Shown here in pieces: positions 39,773 through 49,160 of a stretch of 64,000 bases of DNA (position 1 is its first letter; each line of letters begins with the position of its first letter). The position numbers and the translations under genes were made by a program. Origin of the DNA: Acetobacter pomorum (GTDB lineage Bacteria; Pseudomonadota; Alphaproteobacteria; Acetobacterales; Acetobacteraceae). The stretch spans positions 36,530 to 100,529 of the forward strand of contig NZ_PEBQ01000108.1 in NCBI RefSeq assembly GCF_002738225.1, given 5' to 3'. The notes beneath the pieces are model-generated. The model did not search any database and had not been told where the DNA came from. It saw only the letters and a list, made by a program, of their open reading frames with translations.

Positions 39773-41278
39773 ATGAATAAAGCCTATCTTTCCCTTGAAC
39801 GCCACTTTGCTCGTCTTTCCTCGCTGAATGATGCCATTGGCATCCTCTGTTGGGACAAGGAAGTGATCATGCCTTCCGGCGCGGCAGAACGCCGGGCAGA
39901 AAACCTGGCCATGCTGGAAGGGCTGCGCCACGAAATTCTGACAGCCCCGGTTGTTGCTGAACTGCTGGACCAGGCAGAACCGGGTGATGACATCTGGCGC
40001 CACGCCAATCTGGAAGAAATGCGCCGCCTGCACGCCCACGCCACTGCCCTGCCCGGAGAACTGGTGGAAGCCAGCACGCAGGCCACAGCCCGGTGTGAAA
40101 TGGTATGGCGCACCGCACGCGAGGATGGTGATTTTGCGGCCATTCTCCCCACGCTCTCTGAAGTTCTGCGCCTCACGCGTGAAGTAGCTGTTGCAACAGG
40201 CGAAAAACTGGGCCTTTCCCCTTACGATGCGCTGCTGGACACGTTTGACCCCGGCACCCGCCAAACAGATATAGACCCGGTTTTTACACAACTCGCTGCG
40301 GGCCTGCCTGAACTGATAAGCACCGTGTTGGAAAAACAGAACAGCCTGCCCGCTGCCACCCCATTGCCCGGCCCTTTTTCCGTGCCGCGACAGGAAGCAC
40401 TGGGGCGCCAACTGATGCAGCAACTGGGCTTTGATGTGACACGCGGGCGGCTGGATGTCAGCACACACCCGTTCTGCGGTGGGGCAACACATGATGTGCG
40501 GCTAACCACCCGTTATGATGAAAGTGATTTCATTCCCGCCATGATGGGCGTGCTGCATGAAACAGGCCACGCTTTGTATGACATGGGCCTGCCAGAAGTG
40601 TGGCTCTCCCAACCCGTTGGGCAGGCCGGGGGCATGACGCTGCATGAAAGCCAATCCCTGTTGATGGAAATGCAGGTGTGCCGCTCCAATGCTTTTGCCG
40701 GATGGCTTGCACCCAAACTTCAGGCCGCATTTGATATTCCTGCAGGCACTGCTGGGTGGAACGCACAGAATATTCACCGTCTTCTCACCCACGTGCAGCC
40801 CGGCTTTATCCGTGTGGATGCAGATGAAGTCACGTATCCAGCGCATATTCTGGTGCGGTACGAACTGGAAAAAGCACTGATTTCTGGCGATCTTCCGCTA
40901 GCCGACCTTCCTGCTGCATTTAACGCGCGTATTCACGCGCTTCTGGGCCTGCATGTGCCGGATGATGGTCGTGGCTGTTTGCAGGATATTCATTGGCCGG
41001 AGGGGCTATTCGGTTACTTCCCGTGCTACACCCTCGGCGCCTTAACGGCAGCGCAACTGCGAGAGGCCGCCTGCAAACAGGTGCCGCAGATTATGCCTGC
41101 CATTGCAAAAGGTGATTTTACACCGCTGCTGGGCTGGCTGCGTGAGAACGTGCATAGCCGGGCACGCAGTGCCTCCATGCCCCAGATTGTGCAGGATGCG
41201 ACAGGGCGCAAGCTGGATGCCTCAGCCTATCTTGCGCATATCCACCGCCGTTATGTGGAACGTGCGGAAGACGCATAA
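39773..41278 (+). CDS. M32 family carboxypeptidase (Taq type)
   Basis: 501 residues. Zinc metallo-carboxypeptidase releasing C-terminal residues. The HExxH zinc motif is in MGVLHETGHALYDMGLPE (near 263), followed by the third ligand Glu in MTLHESQSLLMEMQV. Further family blocks are STHPFCGGATHDVRLTTRYDE and VTYPAHILVRYELEKALISGDL. Cytoplasmic; no signal peptide. It is divergent from the TPR protein gene and followed by a secreted protein gene. Confidence 0.94.
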   Translation: MNKAYLSLERHFARLSSLNDAIGILCWDKEVIMPSGAAERRAENLAMLEGLRHEILTAPVVAELLDQAEPGDDIWRHANLEEMRRLHAHATALPGELVEASTQATARCEMVWRTAREDGDFAAILPTLSEVLRLTREVAVATGEKLGLSPYDALLDTFDPGTRQTDIDPVFTQLAAGLPELISTVLEKQNSLPAATPLPGPFSVPRQEALGRQLMQQLGFDVTRGRLDVSTHPFCGGATHDVRLTTRYDESDFIPAMMGVLHETGHALYDMGLPEVWLSQPVGQAGGMTLHESQSLLMEMQVCRSNAFAGWLAPKLQAAFDIPAGTAGWNAQNIHRLLTHVQPGFIRVDADEVTYPAHILVRYELEKALISGDLPLADLPAAFNARIHALLGLHVPDDGRGCLQDIHWPEGLFGYFPCYTLGALTAAQLREAACKQVPQIMPAIAKGDFTPLLGWLRENVHSRARSASMPQIVQDATGRKLDASAYLAHIHRRYVERAEDA

Positions 41279-41424
41279 TCGCAAACGCCCCTCTTGCTTC
41301 ATGCCTGAATGTGGCAGAGGGGCAGCCGCCCCGCACAGAACGCGTTTGCACAAACGCCGTGCAGGCCCGAAACTGCCGCATTCATTTTTCACCTGTTTGC
41401 AAGATTTCTGACCGGACGCCCCTG

Positions 41425-42576
41425 ATGAAGCATTCTTTCCTGCGTTCTGTTCTGCCGCGCCGCACGGTTTGCCGTGCCATGCTGGCGGCTGCCCTGTTCT
41501 CTCCATTTATGGGGCACCCTGCATGGGCTGTGCATATGCCCAAAGTGCCGGAACTTCCTGCTTCCGCACTGGTGCCTTTCATGCAATCCAATCAGCAGAT
41601 ATGGGATGCTGTCTTGCCTCTGCCCGATGGCCGGATGCTGCTGGAAGCCCCGGCATGGGTTGGTAATACTGGCCCGCAGCTATGGGTGCGGCAGACCGAT
41701 GGCAGCCTTGCTCCATACCCAGATGCAGACTGGAACAACCGCGCGGCCACAAATGATACCCATTTTGTAGCCCTTGCAGGCATGACACGTGCTGCAGATG
41801 GCAGCATCTGGGTGTTGGATAGCGGCGTGCCAAACCGTGAAAAACCACCTGTTGCGGCCCCACGCCTGATCCAGATTGACCCAACCACCAACACCGTGCC
41901 CCATACTGTGCCAATAGAAGCCAATCTGCTGCATCAGGGCAGTATTCTTTCTGGCATTGCCGTGCATGGCTCTACTGCTTATGTGCCAGATTCTGGCGTG
42001 GCAGGGTTGTTGCTTATTGATATTCCATCTGCATCAGGGAGGCGTTTTCTGGACCATCACCCAGCCCTTACCGCCACCAAACCGATCCAGACCCCTACAG
42101 GCCCACTGCTGAATGCAAATGGTCAGGCCATTGCCGTAGATACCAGCATGATTGCCGTAAGCCCGGATGGCACGTGGATTGTCATGCAGCCGCCCGCAGG
42201 CTTTCTCTATCGTGTTTCCACCTCCCTGTTCACAGACCCGGACGTAACACCTGCTGCGTTTGAGGAAGGTGTGACGCAATGGTACAAAACCCCCGCATTG
42301 GGTGGTCTGACTATTGATAACGATGGCACGCTTTATTGGTCAGACATCACCACAGGCAGCATTCTCAGCTATACGGTCGGGCGTATTCCACGCCGGCTGG
42401 TTACGGATGAGCGCCTGAAATGGCCCACCACCCCCGGTTTGGACGGGCACGGCCATTTGTATGTGGCGGCCAGCCAGCTTGATCACAGTATCGGGTTTGG
42501 GGCTGCAACGCCTTCCATTTCATGGCCAATTACTGTGTATCAGCTTACGTTGCCCACCACGCCTCCGCCACAATAA
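41425..42576 (+). CDS. Secreted Yellow / major-royal-jelly-protein family beta-propeller
   Basis: 383 residues from ATG 41425, giving a good signal peptide (MKHSFLRSVLPRRTVCRAML, hydrophobic core, cut after AWA near 36). The body fits the MRJP/Yellow (dopachrome-tautomerase-related) six-blade propeller, with motifs VRQTDGSLAPYPDADWN, IWVLDSGVPNR, GIAVHGSTAYVPDSG and YWSDITTGSILSY. Bacterial members are usually periplasmic and of unknown substrate. The 146 bases before it hold a weak GCCCCTC/GAGGGGC inverted repeat. Independent of thrC, 66 bases further on. Confidence 0.85.
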   Translation: MKHSFLRSVLPRRTVCRAMLAAALFSPFMGHPAWAVHMPKVPELPASALVPFMQSNQQIWDAVLPLPDGRMLLEAPAWVGNTGPQLWVRQTDGSLAPYPDADWNNRAATNDTHFVALAGMTRAADGSIWVLDSGVPNREKPPVAAPRLIQIDPTTNTVPHTVPIEANLLHQGSILSGIAVHGSTAYVPDSGVAGLLLIDIPSASGRRFLDHHPALTATKPIQTPTGPLLNANGQAIAVDTSMIAVSPDGTWIVMQPPAGFLYRVSTSLFTDPDVTPAAFEEGVTQWYKTPALGGLTIDNDGTLYWSDITTGSILSYTVGRIPRRLVTDERLKWPTTPGLDGHGHLYVAASQLDHSIGFGAATPSISWPITVYQLTLPTTPPPQ

Positions 42577-42642
42577 GGCGGTAGACTTTTCTTCTAAAAA
42601 GGACACTTCGCGGCGTTCGCCATTCAGGATATAAGTTTCTCC

Positions 42643-44043
42643 ATGCGCTATATTTCCACACGCGGGAATGCTCCCGTCCTTTCCTTTTCCGATGTTCTGC
42701 TGACCGGTCTTGCCGAGGATGGCGGCCTGTATCTGCCCGAAACATGGCCCGAATTTTCGCTATCTGATTGGGAAAGCCTGCGGGGCCTGCCTTATCCGGA
42801 ACTGGCTGCGCGTATTCTGGCCCCGTTTGCAGCACCGGATATTGATCTGGAAACACTGCGCGGCCTGTGCGCCAAGGCCTATGCCAATTTTGACCACCCT
42901 GCCATTGTGCCCCTTACACAGGTGGAAGACGGCCTGTTTGTGCAGGAACTGTTCCACGGCCCCACGCTGGCGTTCAAGGACATGGCCATGCAGGTGCTTG
43001 GCCAGCTTTTTGAACACGTGCTGATCCAGCGGAATGACCACGTGACCATTGTTGGTGCAACCTCTGGTGATACAGGTTCTGCCGCCATTGAAGCGTGCCG
43101 TGGGCGGGACCGTTTATCTGTTATTATCCTACACCCCAAGGGCCGCACATCTGAAGTGCAGCGCCGCCAGATGACAACCGTGCTGGATTCCAACGTGACC
43201 AATCTGGCCGTTGAAGGCACGTTTGATGACTGTCAGGATCTGGTAAAGGCCTTGTTTGCTGACCTGCCTTTCCGCCGGGAAATGCATCTTTCTGCCGTCA
43301 ATTCCATCAACTGGGCGCGTATTGCAGCGCAGATTCCCTACTATGTTTATGCGGCCCTGAACTTTGGCGCCCCAGAGCGTGAAGTTTCCTTTGCTGTGCC
43401 CACGGGCAACTTCGGCAACATTCTTGCCGCTTGGGCTGCACGCAAAATGGGGCTGCCTATCAAGCATCTGTGCGTTGGTTCCAACCGGAACGATATTCTC
43501 ACCCGGTTCCTGAATGCCAATGACATGACAATCAAAGGTGTGGTGCCCAGCCTTTCACCTTCCATGGACATTCAGGTTTCTTCCAACTTTGAACGCCTGC
43601 TGTTTGAACTTCTGGGCCGGGATGCCGCTGCCTGTGCACGTATCATGACGGGCTTCCGCGCCACCGGGCATATGGATGTGCCCGAAGAAGTGTGGGAAAA
43701 TGCCCGCACCGTCTTTTCCGGCCTTGCGCTGGATGATGAACAGACGGAAGCGGAAATTCGTAACCTGCACCAGAAATCCAATTATCTGGCAGACCCCCAC
43801 AGTGCCATTGGCATTGCCGCGGGCCGCAAGTTCCGGCAGCCAGGCGTGCCCATGATTGCAGAAGCCACAGCGCATCCGGCCAAGTTCCCCGATGCCATGG
43901 TGGCGGCCACCGGTATTCATCCGGCATTGCCTGTGCATTTGGAAGATCTATTTGAACGGGAAGAACGTTATCGCACTGTTCCGGCAACCGAAGGCGCTAT
44001 TAAAGATGCTGTGCGCGCTGCGGTACTGGCAAACGCTCCCTAA
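42643..44043 (+). CDS. thrC: Threonine synthase
   Basis: 466 residues. Converts O-phosphohomoserine to threonine; PLP enzyme. Family N-terminus MRYISTRGNAPVLSFSDVLL, PLP lysine in GPTLAFKDMAMQVLGQ, phosphate loop GATSGDTGSAAIEA, and VPTGNFGNILAAW. The length and the ALSFADALLxGLAxDGG-like start mark it as the bacterial/yeast long form. It is followed by a strong terminator. Confidence 0.97.
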   Translation: MRYISTRGNAPVLSFSDVLLTGLAEDGGLYLPETWPEFSLSDWESLRGLPYPELAARILAPFAAPDIDLETLRGLCAKAYANFDHPAIVPLTQVEDGLFVQELFHGPTLAFKDMAMQVLGQLFEHVLIQRNDHVTIVGATSGDTGSAAIEACRGRDRLSVIILHPKGRTSEVQRRQMTTVLDSNVTNLAVEGTFDDCQDLVKALFADLPFRREMHLSAVNSINWARIAAQIPYYVYAALNFGAPEREVSFAVPTGNFGNILAAWAARKMGLPIKHLCVGSNRNDILTRFLNANDMTIKGVVPSLSPSMDIQVSSNFERLLFELLGRDAAACARIMTGFRATGHMDVPEEVWENARTVFSGLALDDEQTEAEIRNLHQKSNYLADPHSAIGIAAGRKFRQPGVPMIAEATAHPAKFPDAMVAATGIHPALPVHLEDLFEREERYRTVPATEGAIKDAVRAAVLANAP

Positions 44044-44069
44044 CACCCCACATCTTACTTTCCCGTGTC

Positions 44070-44100
44070 AGGCCGCCTTGCCCGGCGGCCTTTCTTTTTC
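44070..44100 (+). terminator. Rho-independent terminator after thrC, abutting the next ribosome site
   Basis: GGCCGCC (44071-44077) / GGCGGCC (44084-44090) with a 6-base loop, then TTTCTTTTTC. The Shine-Dalgarno AGGAC of the M16 protease begins one base after the T tract (44101), so terminator and ribosome site are back to back. Confidence 0.85.
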
Positions 44101-44109
44101 AGGACAAGA

Positions 44110-45375
44110 ATGACAGACCCCATCAACATTACCCGCCTGCCCTCCGGCCTGACTGTTGTAACAGAACGCATGGAACGGGTGGAAACTGTTTCTTTCGGGG
44201 CCTATGTGGCCACAGGCACACGCCACGAAACGGCAGAAGAAAATGGTGTTTCCCACTTTTTGGAACACATGGCCTTTAAAGGCACAACCAGCCGCTCCGC
44301 CCTGCGCATTGCCGAGGAAATCGAGAATGTTGGCGGGCATATCAATGCCTACACCGCGCGGGAGCAGACTGTTTATTACGTCAAGCTTCTGAAGGAGAAT
44401 CTGGGGCTGGGCGTTGATATCATTGGTGATATCCTCACCAACTCCACGTTTGATCCGGCTGAAATGGAACGTGAACGCGGTGTGATTCTGCAAGAAATCG
44501 GGCAGGCAAATGATACGCCTGACGATGTGGTTTTCGATCATTTTCAGGAAACAGCGTTTCCTAACCAGCCCATGGGCCGCCCCACATTGGGCACGGAAAA
44601 CCTGATCCGGGAAATGAGCCGCGAAACCCTGATGCGCTACATGAAAGCGCATTACACCACAGACAACATGATTGTGGCTGCCGCAGGCAACCTGCACCAT
44701 GAAGAGGTTGTGCAACGTGTGCAGCAGCATTTTGCTGCCCTGCCTGCATCTTCTGCGCCGCCTACACTTTCGGCTCGTTATGGCGGCGGTGAATTTCGGC
44801 AGGTAAAGGAACTGGATCAGGCCCATGTTGTGCTGGGCTTTCCCTCCTTTGGGTATGAAGACCCGGATTACTTCCCCGCCCTTCTGCTTTCCACTGTTCT
44901 GGGTGGTGGTATGTCCTCCCGCTTGTTTCAGGAAATTCGGGAAAAGCGTGGCCTTGTTTACTCGGTTTATTCCTTTAACGCACCGTTCACCGATGGTGGC
45001 ATCTTTGGCATTTATGCTGGCACAGGTGCCAAGGAATGTGCGGAACTAGTGCCCGTAACGCTGGAAGAACTTGGCAAAATTCAGCAGCACGTTACGGAAG
45101 AGGAACTGGTGCGTGCACGTGCGCAGTTAAAAGCTTCCCTCCTGATGTCTTTGGAAAGCACTGGCAGCCGGTGTGAACAAATAGCCCGCCAGTTACAGAT
45201 TTTCGGCCGGATTATTCCTACAGCCGAAACTGTTAGCAAAATTGAGGCTGTTAACGCAGCGGATATCTGCCGGGCGGCATCTCGCATTTTTACAGCCATA
45301 CCAACGCTTGCGGCCCTTGGCCCGATTGAGCACATTCCTTCCCTTCAGAGCATTACGGAGAAACTGGCAGCATGA
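44110..45375 (+). CDS. M16 family zinc protease (processing-peptidase type)
   Basis: 421 residues from ATG 44110, with AGGACAAG upstream. Single-domain-pair M16 peptidase similar to mitochondrial processing peptidase beta and PqqL-type proteins. The inverted zinc motif HxxEH is intact in GVSHFLEHMAFKGT, with the distal Glu in ERERGVILQEIG. The second half carries VVLGFPSFGYEDPDYFP and MSSRLFQEIREKRGLVYSVY. Its stop overlaps the start of the PmbA gene (ATGA), a coupled pair. Confidence 0.94.
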   Translation: MTDPINITRLPSGLTVVTERMERVETVSFGAYVATGTRHETAEENGVSHFLEHMAFKGTTSRSALRIAEEIENVGGHINAYTAREQTVYYVKLLKENLGLGVDIIGDILTNSTFDPAEMERERGVILQEIGQANDTPDDVVFDHFQETAFPNQPMGRPTLGTENLIREMSRETLMRYMKAHYTTDNMIVAAAGNLHHEEVVQRVQQHFAALPASSAPPTLSARYGGGEFRQVKELDQAHVVLGFPSFGYEDPDYFPALLLSTVLGGGMSSRLFQEIREKRGLVYSVYSFNAPFTDGGIFGIYAGTGAKECAELVPVTLEELGKIQQHVTEEELVRARAQLKASLLMSLESTGSRCEQIARQLQIFGRIIPTAETVSKIEAVNAADICRAASRIFTAIPTLAALGPIEHIPSLQSITEKLAA

Positions 45376-46712
45376 CGGAACAAACCCTAGACCGTATTTC
45401 TGATCTGGTTGCCCGCGCCTGTAAGGCTGGAGCAGATGCAGCAGACGCCGTATTTGTGCGCAGCGTGGCGGCTGGTGCCGGGGTCCGCAATGGCGTAACA
45501 GAAGAACTGGAACGATCTGAAACCACGGATCTGGGGCTGCGCGTTTTTGCTGGCAAGAAAAGTGCCATTCTTTCCACCACCACACCTGAACCCTCCCGTT
45601 TTGATGGGCTGATAGAACAGGCCATGGCAATGGCCCGCGTTCTGCCAGAAGACCAGTATGCTGGCCTCAATCCGCTCGCTCAACAGGGCCGCTTTACCCA
45701 GAATGATCTGGAATTGGCAGACCCTGCCGAACCAACAACCGAACAACTTCTGGCCCGCGCCCGTGCTGGAGAAGAGGCTGCGTTGGCCATAAAGGGCATT
45801 ACCAACAGCGCCGGTAGCAATGCATCTTGCGGGCGTACGGAAGTATTTCTGGTAACATCTGCCGGGTTTGCTGGCAGTTATACCCGCACCCATCACTCCA
45901 ATTCCGTATGCGTGTTGGCCGGTTCTGGCGAGAACATGCAGCGTGATTATGATTACCACGGCACTGTATGGCTGCGTGACCTGAAAGATGCCGCAGAACT
46001 TGGTAAAAGTGCGGGTGAAAAAGCCATTGCACGCCTTAACCCCATTCAACCACGCACTGGCCGTTATCCGGTTGTGTTTCATCCACGTGTGGCAGGAAGC
46101 TTTCTGGGTCATTTTGCAGGGGCCATTACGGGCACAGCCATTGCACGTGGCACATCCTTTTTGAAAGATAAGCTGAGCCAGCCCATTTTTGCCCAGAACG
46201 TTACCGTTACGGATGATCCTACGCGTAAAAAAGGTCTGCGGTCCCGCCCGTTTGATGGCGAAGGTATGCAGGTGGCACCGTTACATCTGGTAGAAAATGG
46301 TACCTTACAGACCTGGATTCTGGATAGCCGAAGTGCGCGCCAGCTTGGACTGCAAAGCAATGCCCATGCTGCACGCGGAACATCTGGGCCGCCCGGCCCT
46401 TCTGCCACCAATCTGTTTTTTGAACCCGGCACGCTTTCTCCTGCCGAGCTGATGGCAGATATCAAGGAAGGCCTCTACATTACCGAGATGATGGGATCAT
46501 CCATCAATGGCCTTACCGGTGATTACAGCCGTGGTGCTTCCGGGTTTATGATTCGCGATGGCAAGATTGCAGAATCCGCTGCCGAGTTCACCTTAGCGGG
46601 CAACCTTCTGGATATTTTTGCGTCCATTACATTAGCGAATGATCTGGACTTCCGTTTTGGCACGGACGCCCCCACATTACGTACAGATGCCCTGAGCATT
46701 GCCGGGGCATAA
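45372..46712 (+). CDS. TldE/PmbA family protein (metalloprotease partner)
   Basis: 446 residues, start overlapping the M16 stop by four bases. PmbA/TldE pairs with TldD in peptide and microcin maturation; it lacks the HExxxH zinc motif that TldD has, and none is seen here. Conserved features include TDLGLRVFAGKKSAILS near 55, FLGHFAGAITGTAIARG and the C-terminal TGDYSRGASGFMIRDGKIA. TldD is not in the window. Its coupling to an M16 protease gives a local pair of proteolysis genes. Confidence 0.9.
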   Translation: MTEQTLDRISDLVARACKAGADAADAVFVRSVAAGAGVRNGVTEELERSETTDLGLRVFAGKKSAILSTTTPEPSRFDGLIEQAMAMARVLPEDQYAGLNPLAQQGRFTQNDLELADPAEPTTEQLLARARAGEEAALAIKGITNSAGSNASCGRTEVFLVTSAGFAGSYTRTHHSNSVCVLAGSGENMQRDYDYHGTVWLRDLKDAAELGKSAGEKAIARLNPIQPRTGRYPVVFHPRVAGSFLGHFAGAITGTAIARGTSFLKDKLSQPIFAQNVTVTDDPTRKKGLRSRPFDGEGMQVAPLHLVENGTLQTWILDSRSARQLGLQSNAHAARGTSGPPGPSATNLFFEPGTLSPAELMADIKEGLYITEMMGSSINGLTGDYSRGASGFMIRDGKIAESAAEFTLAGNLLDIFASITLANDLDFRFGTDAPTLRTDALSIAGA

Positions 46713-46738
46713 CCTCTCACCCGGAGACTATTCTTTCT

Positions 46739-47710
46739 GTGAAACCCCGCATTCTTGCACCTGTTCTCACTGCCTTCCTGAGCATCAGCCTTCTTGCCGG
46801 ACCTTTGGCCCTGCATGCTGATGCCCGCCCCGGCCAAGGTGGCTCTATGGGAAGCCGTGGCAGCAGAACGTGGAGCGCACCTCCGCCTACACGCACGGCA
46901 CCGTACAGTGCGGCCCCAATGGAGCGTTCCATTACGCCGCGTACGGCACCTTCCCCCAACTATGGGCCGCAAACTGCACCATTCGCTCGTCCAGCAGCTC
47001 CTTTTGCGCAGTCTGGCGTTCGGCATCCCTTTCTGACGGGTTTTGCTGGCGGCTTTCTGGGGGCTGGGCTGTTTGGTCTGTTAAGTGGGCATGGCTTGTT
47101 TGGCGGCATGCATAGCTTTTTCAGCCTGATTGGCCTGATGATTCAGGTGGCCCTTGTTGTCATGGTGGTTATGTGGCTGGTGCGGCGCTTTACCGGCAAT
47201 AAAAACTCTGGTGGCAGCCATTTTGCCATGGGTTCTGGCGGCGTGGCCAATGCACCGGGTGTAACACCGGGAGCGGTTCCTTCTGCTGGCGGAAATGCTT
47301 CTGTGCAGATTAACACTGCAGACTATCAGGCCTTCCAGCAAACGCTGATGGATATTCAGACAGCGTGGAACCAGCAGAATATTGCGGCCATGCAGCAAAT
47401 GGCCACGCCTGAAATGGTTTCTTACTTTAACGAGCAGCTTTCGGCCCTTGCCAGCCAAGGGGCACGCAACGTTGTATCGGATGTGCACTTCATTCAGGGT
47501 GATCTGGCAGAAGCATGGCGTGAAAACGGTATGGATTATGCCACTGTTGCTATGCGCTACAGCCTGATTGATCTGACGACTAATGCCATGGGGCAGGTTA
47601 TTCAGGGAAGCTCTACCGAACCGGTGAATATTACCGAGTTGTGGACCTTTACCCGGCCTTCTCGCGGGGGGCGTTGGCTTCTTTCCGCCATACAACAAAC
47701 CCGCCAGTAA
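46739..47710 (+). CDS. Tim44-like domain membrane protein
   Basis: 323 residues, GTG start 46739 with GGAG upstream. A signal peptide or anchor (LAPVLTAFLSISLLAGPLAL) is followed by a Pro/Arg/Ser-rich linker (30-100), a Gly/Leu membrane segment (GFAGGFLGAGLFGLLSGHGLFGG), a further hydrophobic helix near 130-150, and the Tim44-like domain in the C-terminal 150 residues (DYQAFQQTLMDIQTAWNQQN, SGRWLLSAIQQT-type end). Function in bacteria unknown. Same strand as PmbA, 26 bases away; a strong terminator follows. Confidence 0.85.
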   Translation: MKPRILAPVLTAFLSISLLAGPLALHADARPGQGGSMGSRGSRTWSAPPPTRTAPYSAAPMERSITPRTAPSPNYGPQTAPFARPAAPFAQSGVRHPFLTGFAGGFLGAGLFGLLSGHGLFGGMHSFFSLIGLMIQVALVVMVVMWLVRRFTGNKNSGGSHFAMGSGGVANAPGVTPGAVPSAGGNASVQINTADYQAFQQTLMDIQTAWNQQNIAAMQQMATPEMVSYFNEQLSALASQGARNVVSDVHFIQGDLAEAWRENGMDYATVAMRYSLIDLTTNAMGQVIQGSSTEPVNITELWTFTRPSRGGRWLLSAIQQTRQ

Positions 47711-47725
47711 GCTCTGGCATTTTGT

Positions 47726-47761
47726 AGCCCCGCCCTTTAACCTCAAGGGCGGGGCTTTTTA
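47726..47761 (+). terminator. Rho-independent terminator after the Tim44-like gene
   Basis: AGCCCCGCCCTT/AAGGGCGGGGCT (47726-47737 with 47745-47756), a 12-bp stem, 7-base loop, then TTTTTAT. Confidence 0.9.
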
Positions 47762-47796
47762 TTGCCTGCTGTATGAAAACAGAAGGAACACACGAT

Positions 47797-47994
47797 ATGC
47801 TGCTATTAGAAATTCTCACAACGTGCAGCGTAACCTTGGCGATCTGTTTTGGAGTGTTTTTTCTATTTTGGCAGAAGCGTAAAGTCGCCGAACTGGAAGC
47901 CGATCTCGCCCATCTGCGCGCGCATGGTGTAGAAGTAAACAAAGATGTACTTCTCACCACGCCCCAGCCAACACAACCACCTATACAGAACTAA
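47797..47994 (+). CDS. Small single-span membrane protein
   Basis: 65 residues from ATG 47797, with AGAAGGAAC about 10 bases upstream; an ATG at 47773 lacks a site. One N-terminal membrane helix (LTTCSVTLAICFGVFFLFW), then a charged coiled segment (KRKVAELEADLAHLRAHG) and a Pro/Thr tail. Not recognised. It lies in its own transcription context between a terminator and the convergent coxF-like gene. Confidence 0.55.
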   Translation: MLLLEILTTCSVTLAICFGVFFLFWQKRKVAELEADLAHLRAHGVEVNKDVLLTTPQPTQPPIQN

Positions 47995-48051
47995 GTTATA
48001 GAACTGCTTCTACGCGTTTTTCCTTGCGTGGGGAAACAAGCGTGAAACTTG

Positions 48052-48186
48052 TTATGGCTGAACCAAAGTCAAGCCGAACATAATTGTCACCAGCACCATC
48101 ATAAACCCCAGCATGGTGCACACGCGTTCTTTTTGCCGTTTGTGCTTTTCTGTTTGCTCAAGCAAAGCATCCTGCCGTGCATTCAT
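48052..48186 (-). CDS. CoxF-like small membrane protein, end of the oxidase remnant operon
   Basis: 44 residues from ATG 48186 (MNARQDALLEQTEKHKRQKE), five bases after the ctaB stop. A basic, charged N-terminus then one membrane helix near the C-terminus (VCTMLGFMMVLVTIMFGLTLVQP). This layout and its position directly after ctaB match the short CoxF/YozB-type protein found between ctaB and ctaG in alpha-proteobacterial cytochrome oxidase operons. The identification rests on position and shape, since sequence similarity at this length is weak. Confidence 0.6.
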   Translation of the reverse strand: MNARQDALLEQTEKHKRQKERVCTMLGFMMVLVTIMFGLTLVQP

Positions 48187-48191
48187 GCCAC

Positions 48192-49160
48192 TTACCCCCA
48201 TACCTGAAGAAAGTGATCTGCCAACAGACCACAAAAAAGAAAAAACAAGTAAGCCAGAGAAAAGCGGAAGGAAATGCGGGCCGCTTTATCCCCTTTCAGG
48301 CTCACGCCTTGCGCATCCTGCGGTTCCAGCAACACACGCACTGCACACGCTATAAACCCAAGGCCAAGCACCAAAGCTGTGCCTGTATAAACCCAGCCGC
48401 ACAAATGCATGAAAGACGGCACCAAAGAGACGGCCAGCAGCACCAAGGTGTAAATAAAGATCTGCCAGCGTGTGTGCCGCGCACCGCGCACAACCGGCAG
48501 CATGGGAATACCCGCACGCCCGTAATCCTTACAGGCATACAGAGAGAGCGACCAGAAGTGCGGAGGTGTCCAGAAAAAGACAATCCCGAACATAACAATA
48601 GGCAGAACAGCCATATGGCCTGTTACAGCTGCCCACCCAATCATGGGCGGAAAAGCCCCTGCTGCACCACCAATAACAATGTTCTGTGGCGTGGAACGCT
48701 TAAGCCACATTGTGTAAATAACAGCGTAAAAGAAGATGGAAAACGCCAGAATACCAGCAGCCAGCGTGTTGGTTGCCATCCACATCAAACAAACAGAAAG
48801 GCAGGAAAGCCCTACCCCGTAAGCCAGTGCCTCGTTTTCAGGAATACGCCCACCGGGAATAGGGCGCGTGATGGTGCGCTGCATCACAGCATCAATATCA
48901 CGGTCATACCACATATTGATGGCGCCAGCCGCACCCGATGCCATACAGATGCAGAATATGGTAACCAACGCCACAAAGAAGTTCATGTGGCCGGGTGCCA
49001 CAATCATACCTGCCGCACCTGTAAAAACCACAAGCGAGATTACGCGCGGCTTCAGCAGCATAATCCAGTCCCGCGCACGGGTGCCAACCTGCTCAGCCTT
49101 AAACCGTGGACGACGTTGTGCTGTTGCTTCCAAGGAAGCAGTTGCCACGCTGTCACTCAT
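48192..49160 (-). CDS. ctaB: Protoheme IX farnesyltransferase (heme O synthase)
   Basis: 322 residues. Transfers farnesyl to heme B to make heme O, needed by bo3-type quinol oxidase and as precursor of heme A. UbiA-fold membrane protein with the Mg/prenyl-PP motif NMWYDRDIDAVMQRT and the second Asp region further on, and KPRVISLVVFTGAAGMIVAP at the N-terminus. About nine helices. Its start overlaps the coxA-like stop as ATGA, so its translation is coupled to that gene. Confidence 0.96.
   Translation of the reverse strand: MSDSVATASLEATAQRRPRFKAEQVGTRARDWIMLLKPRVISLVVFTGAAGMIVAPGHMNFFVALVTIFCICMASGAAGAINMWYDRDIDAVMQRTITRPIPGGRIPENEALAYGVGLSCLSVCLMWMATNTLAAGILAFSIFFYAVIYTMWLKRSTPQNIVIGGAAGAFPPMIGWAAVTGHMAVLPIVMFGIVFFWTPPHFWSLSLYACKDYGRAGIPMLPVVRGARHTRWQIFIYTLVLLAVSLVPSFMHLCGWVYTGTALVLGLGFIACAVRVLLEPQDAQGVSLKGDKAARISFRFSLAYLFFLFCGLLADHFLQVWG

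Noticed and set aside
41279..41424. Inverted repeat GCCCCTC/GAGGGGC after the M32 gene as terminator
   Set aside because: The loop is about 23 bases and no T tract follows; too weak to call.
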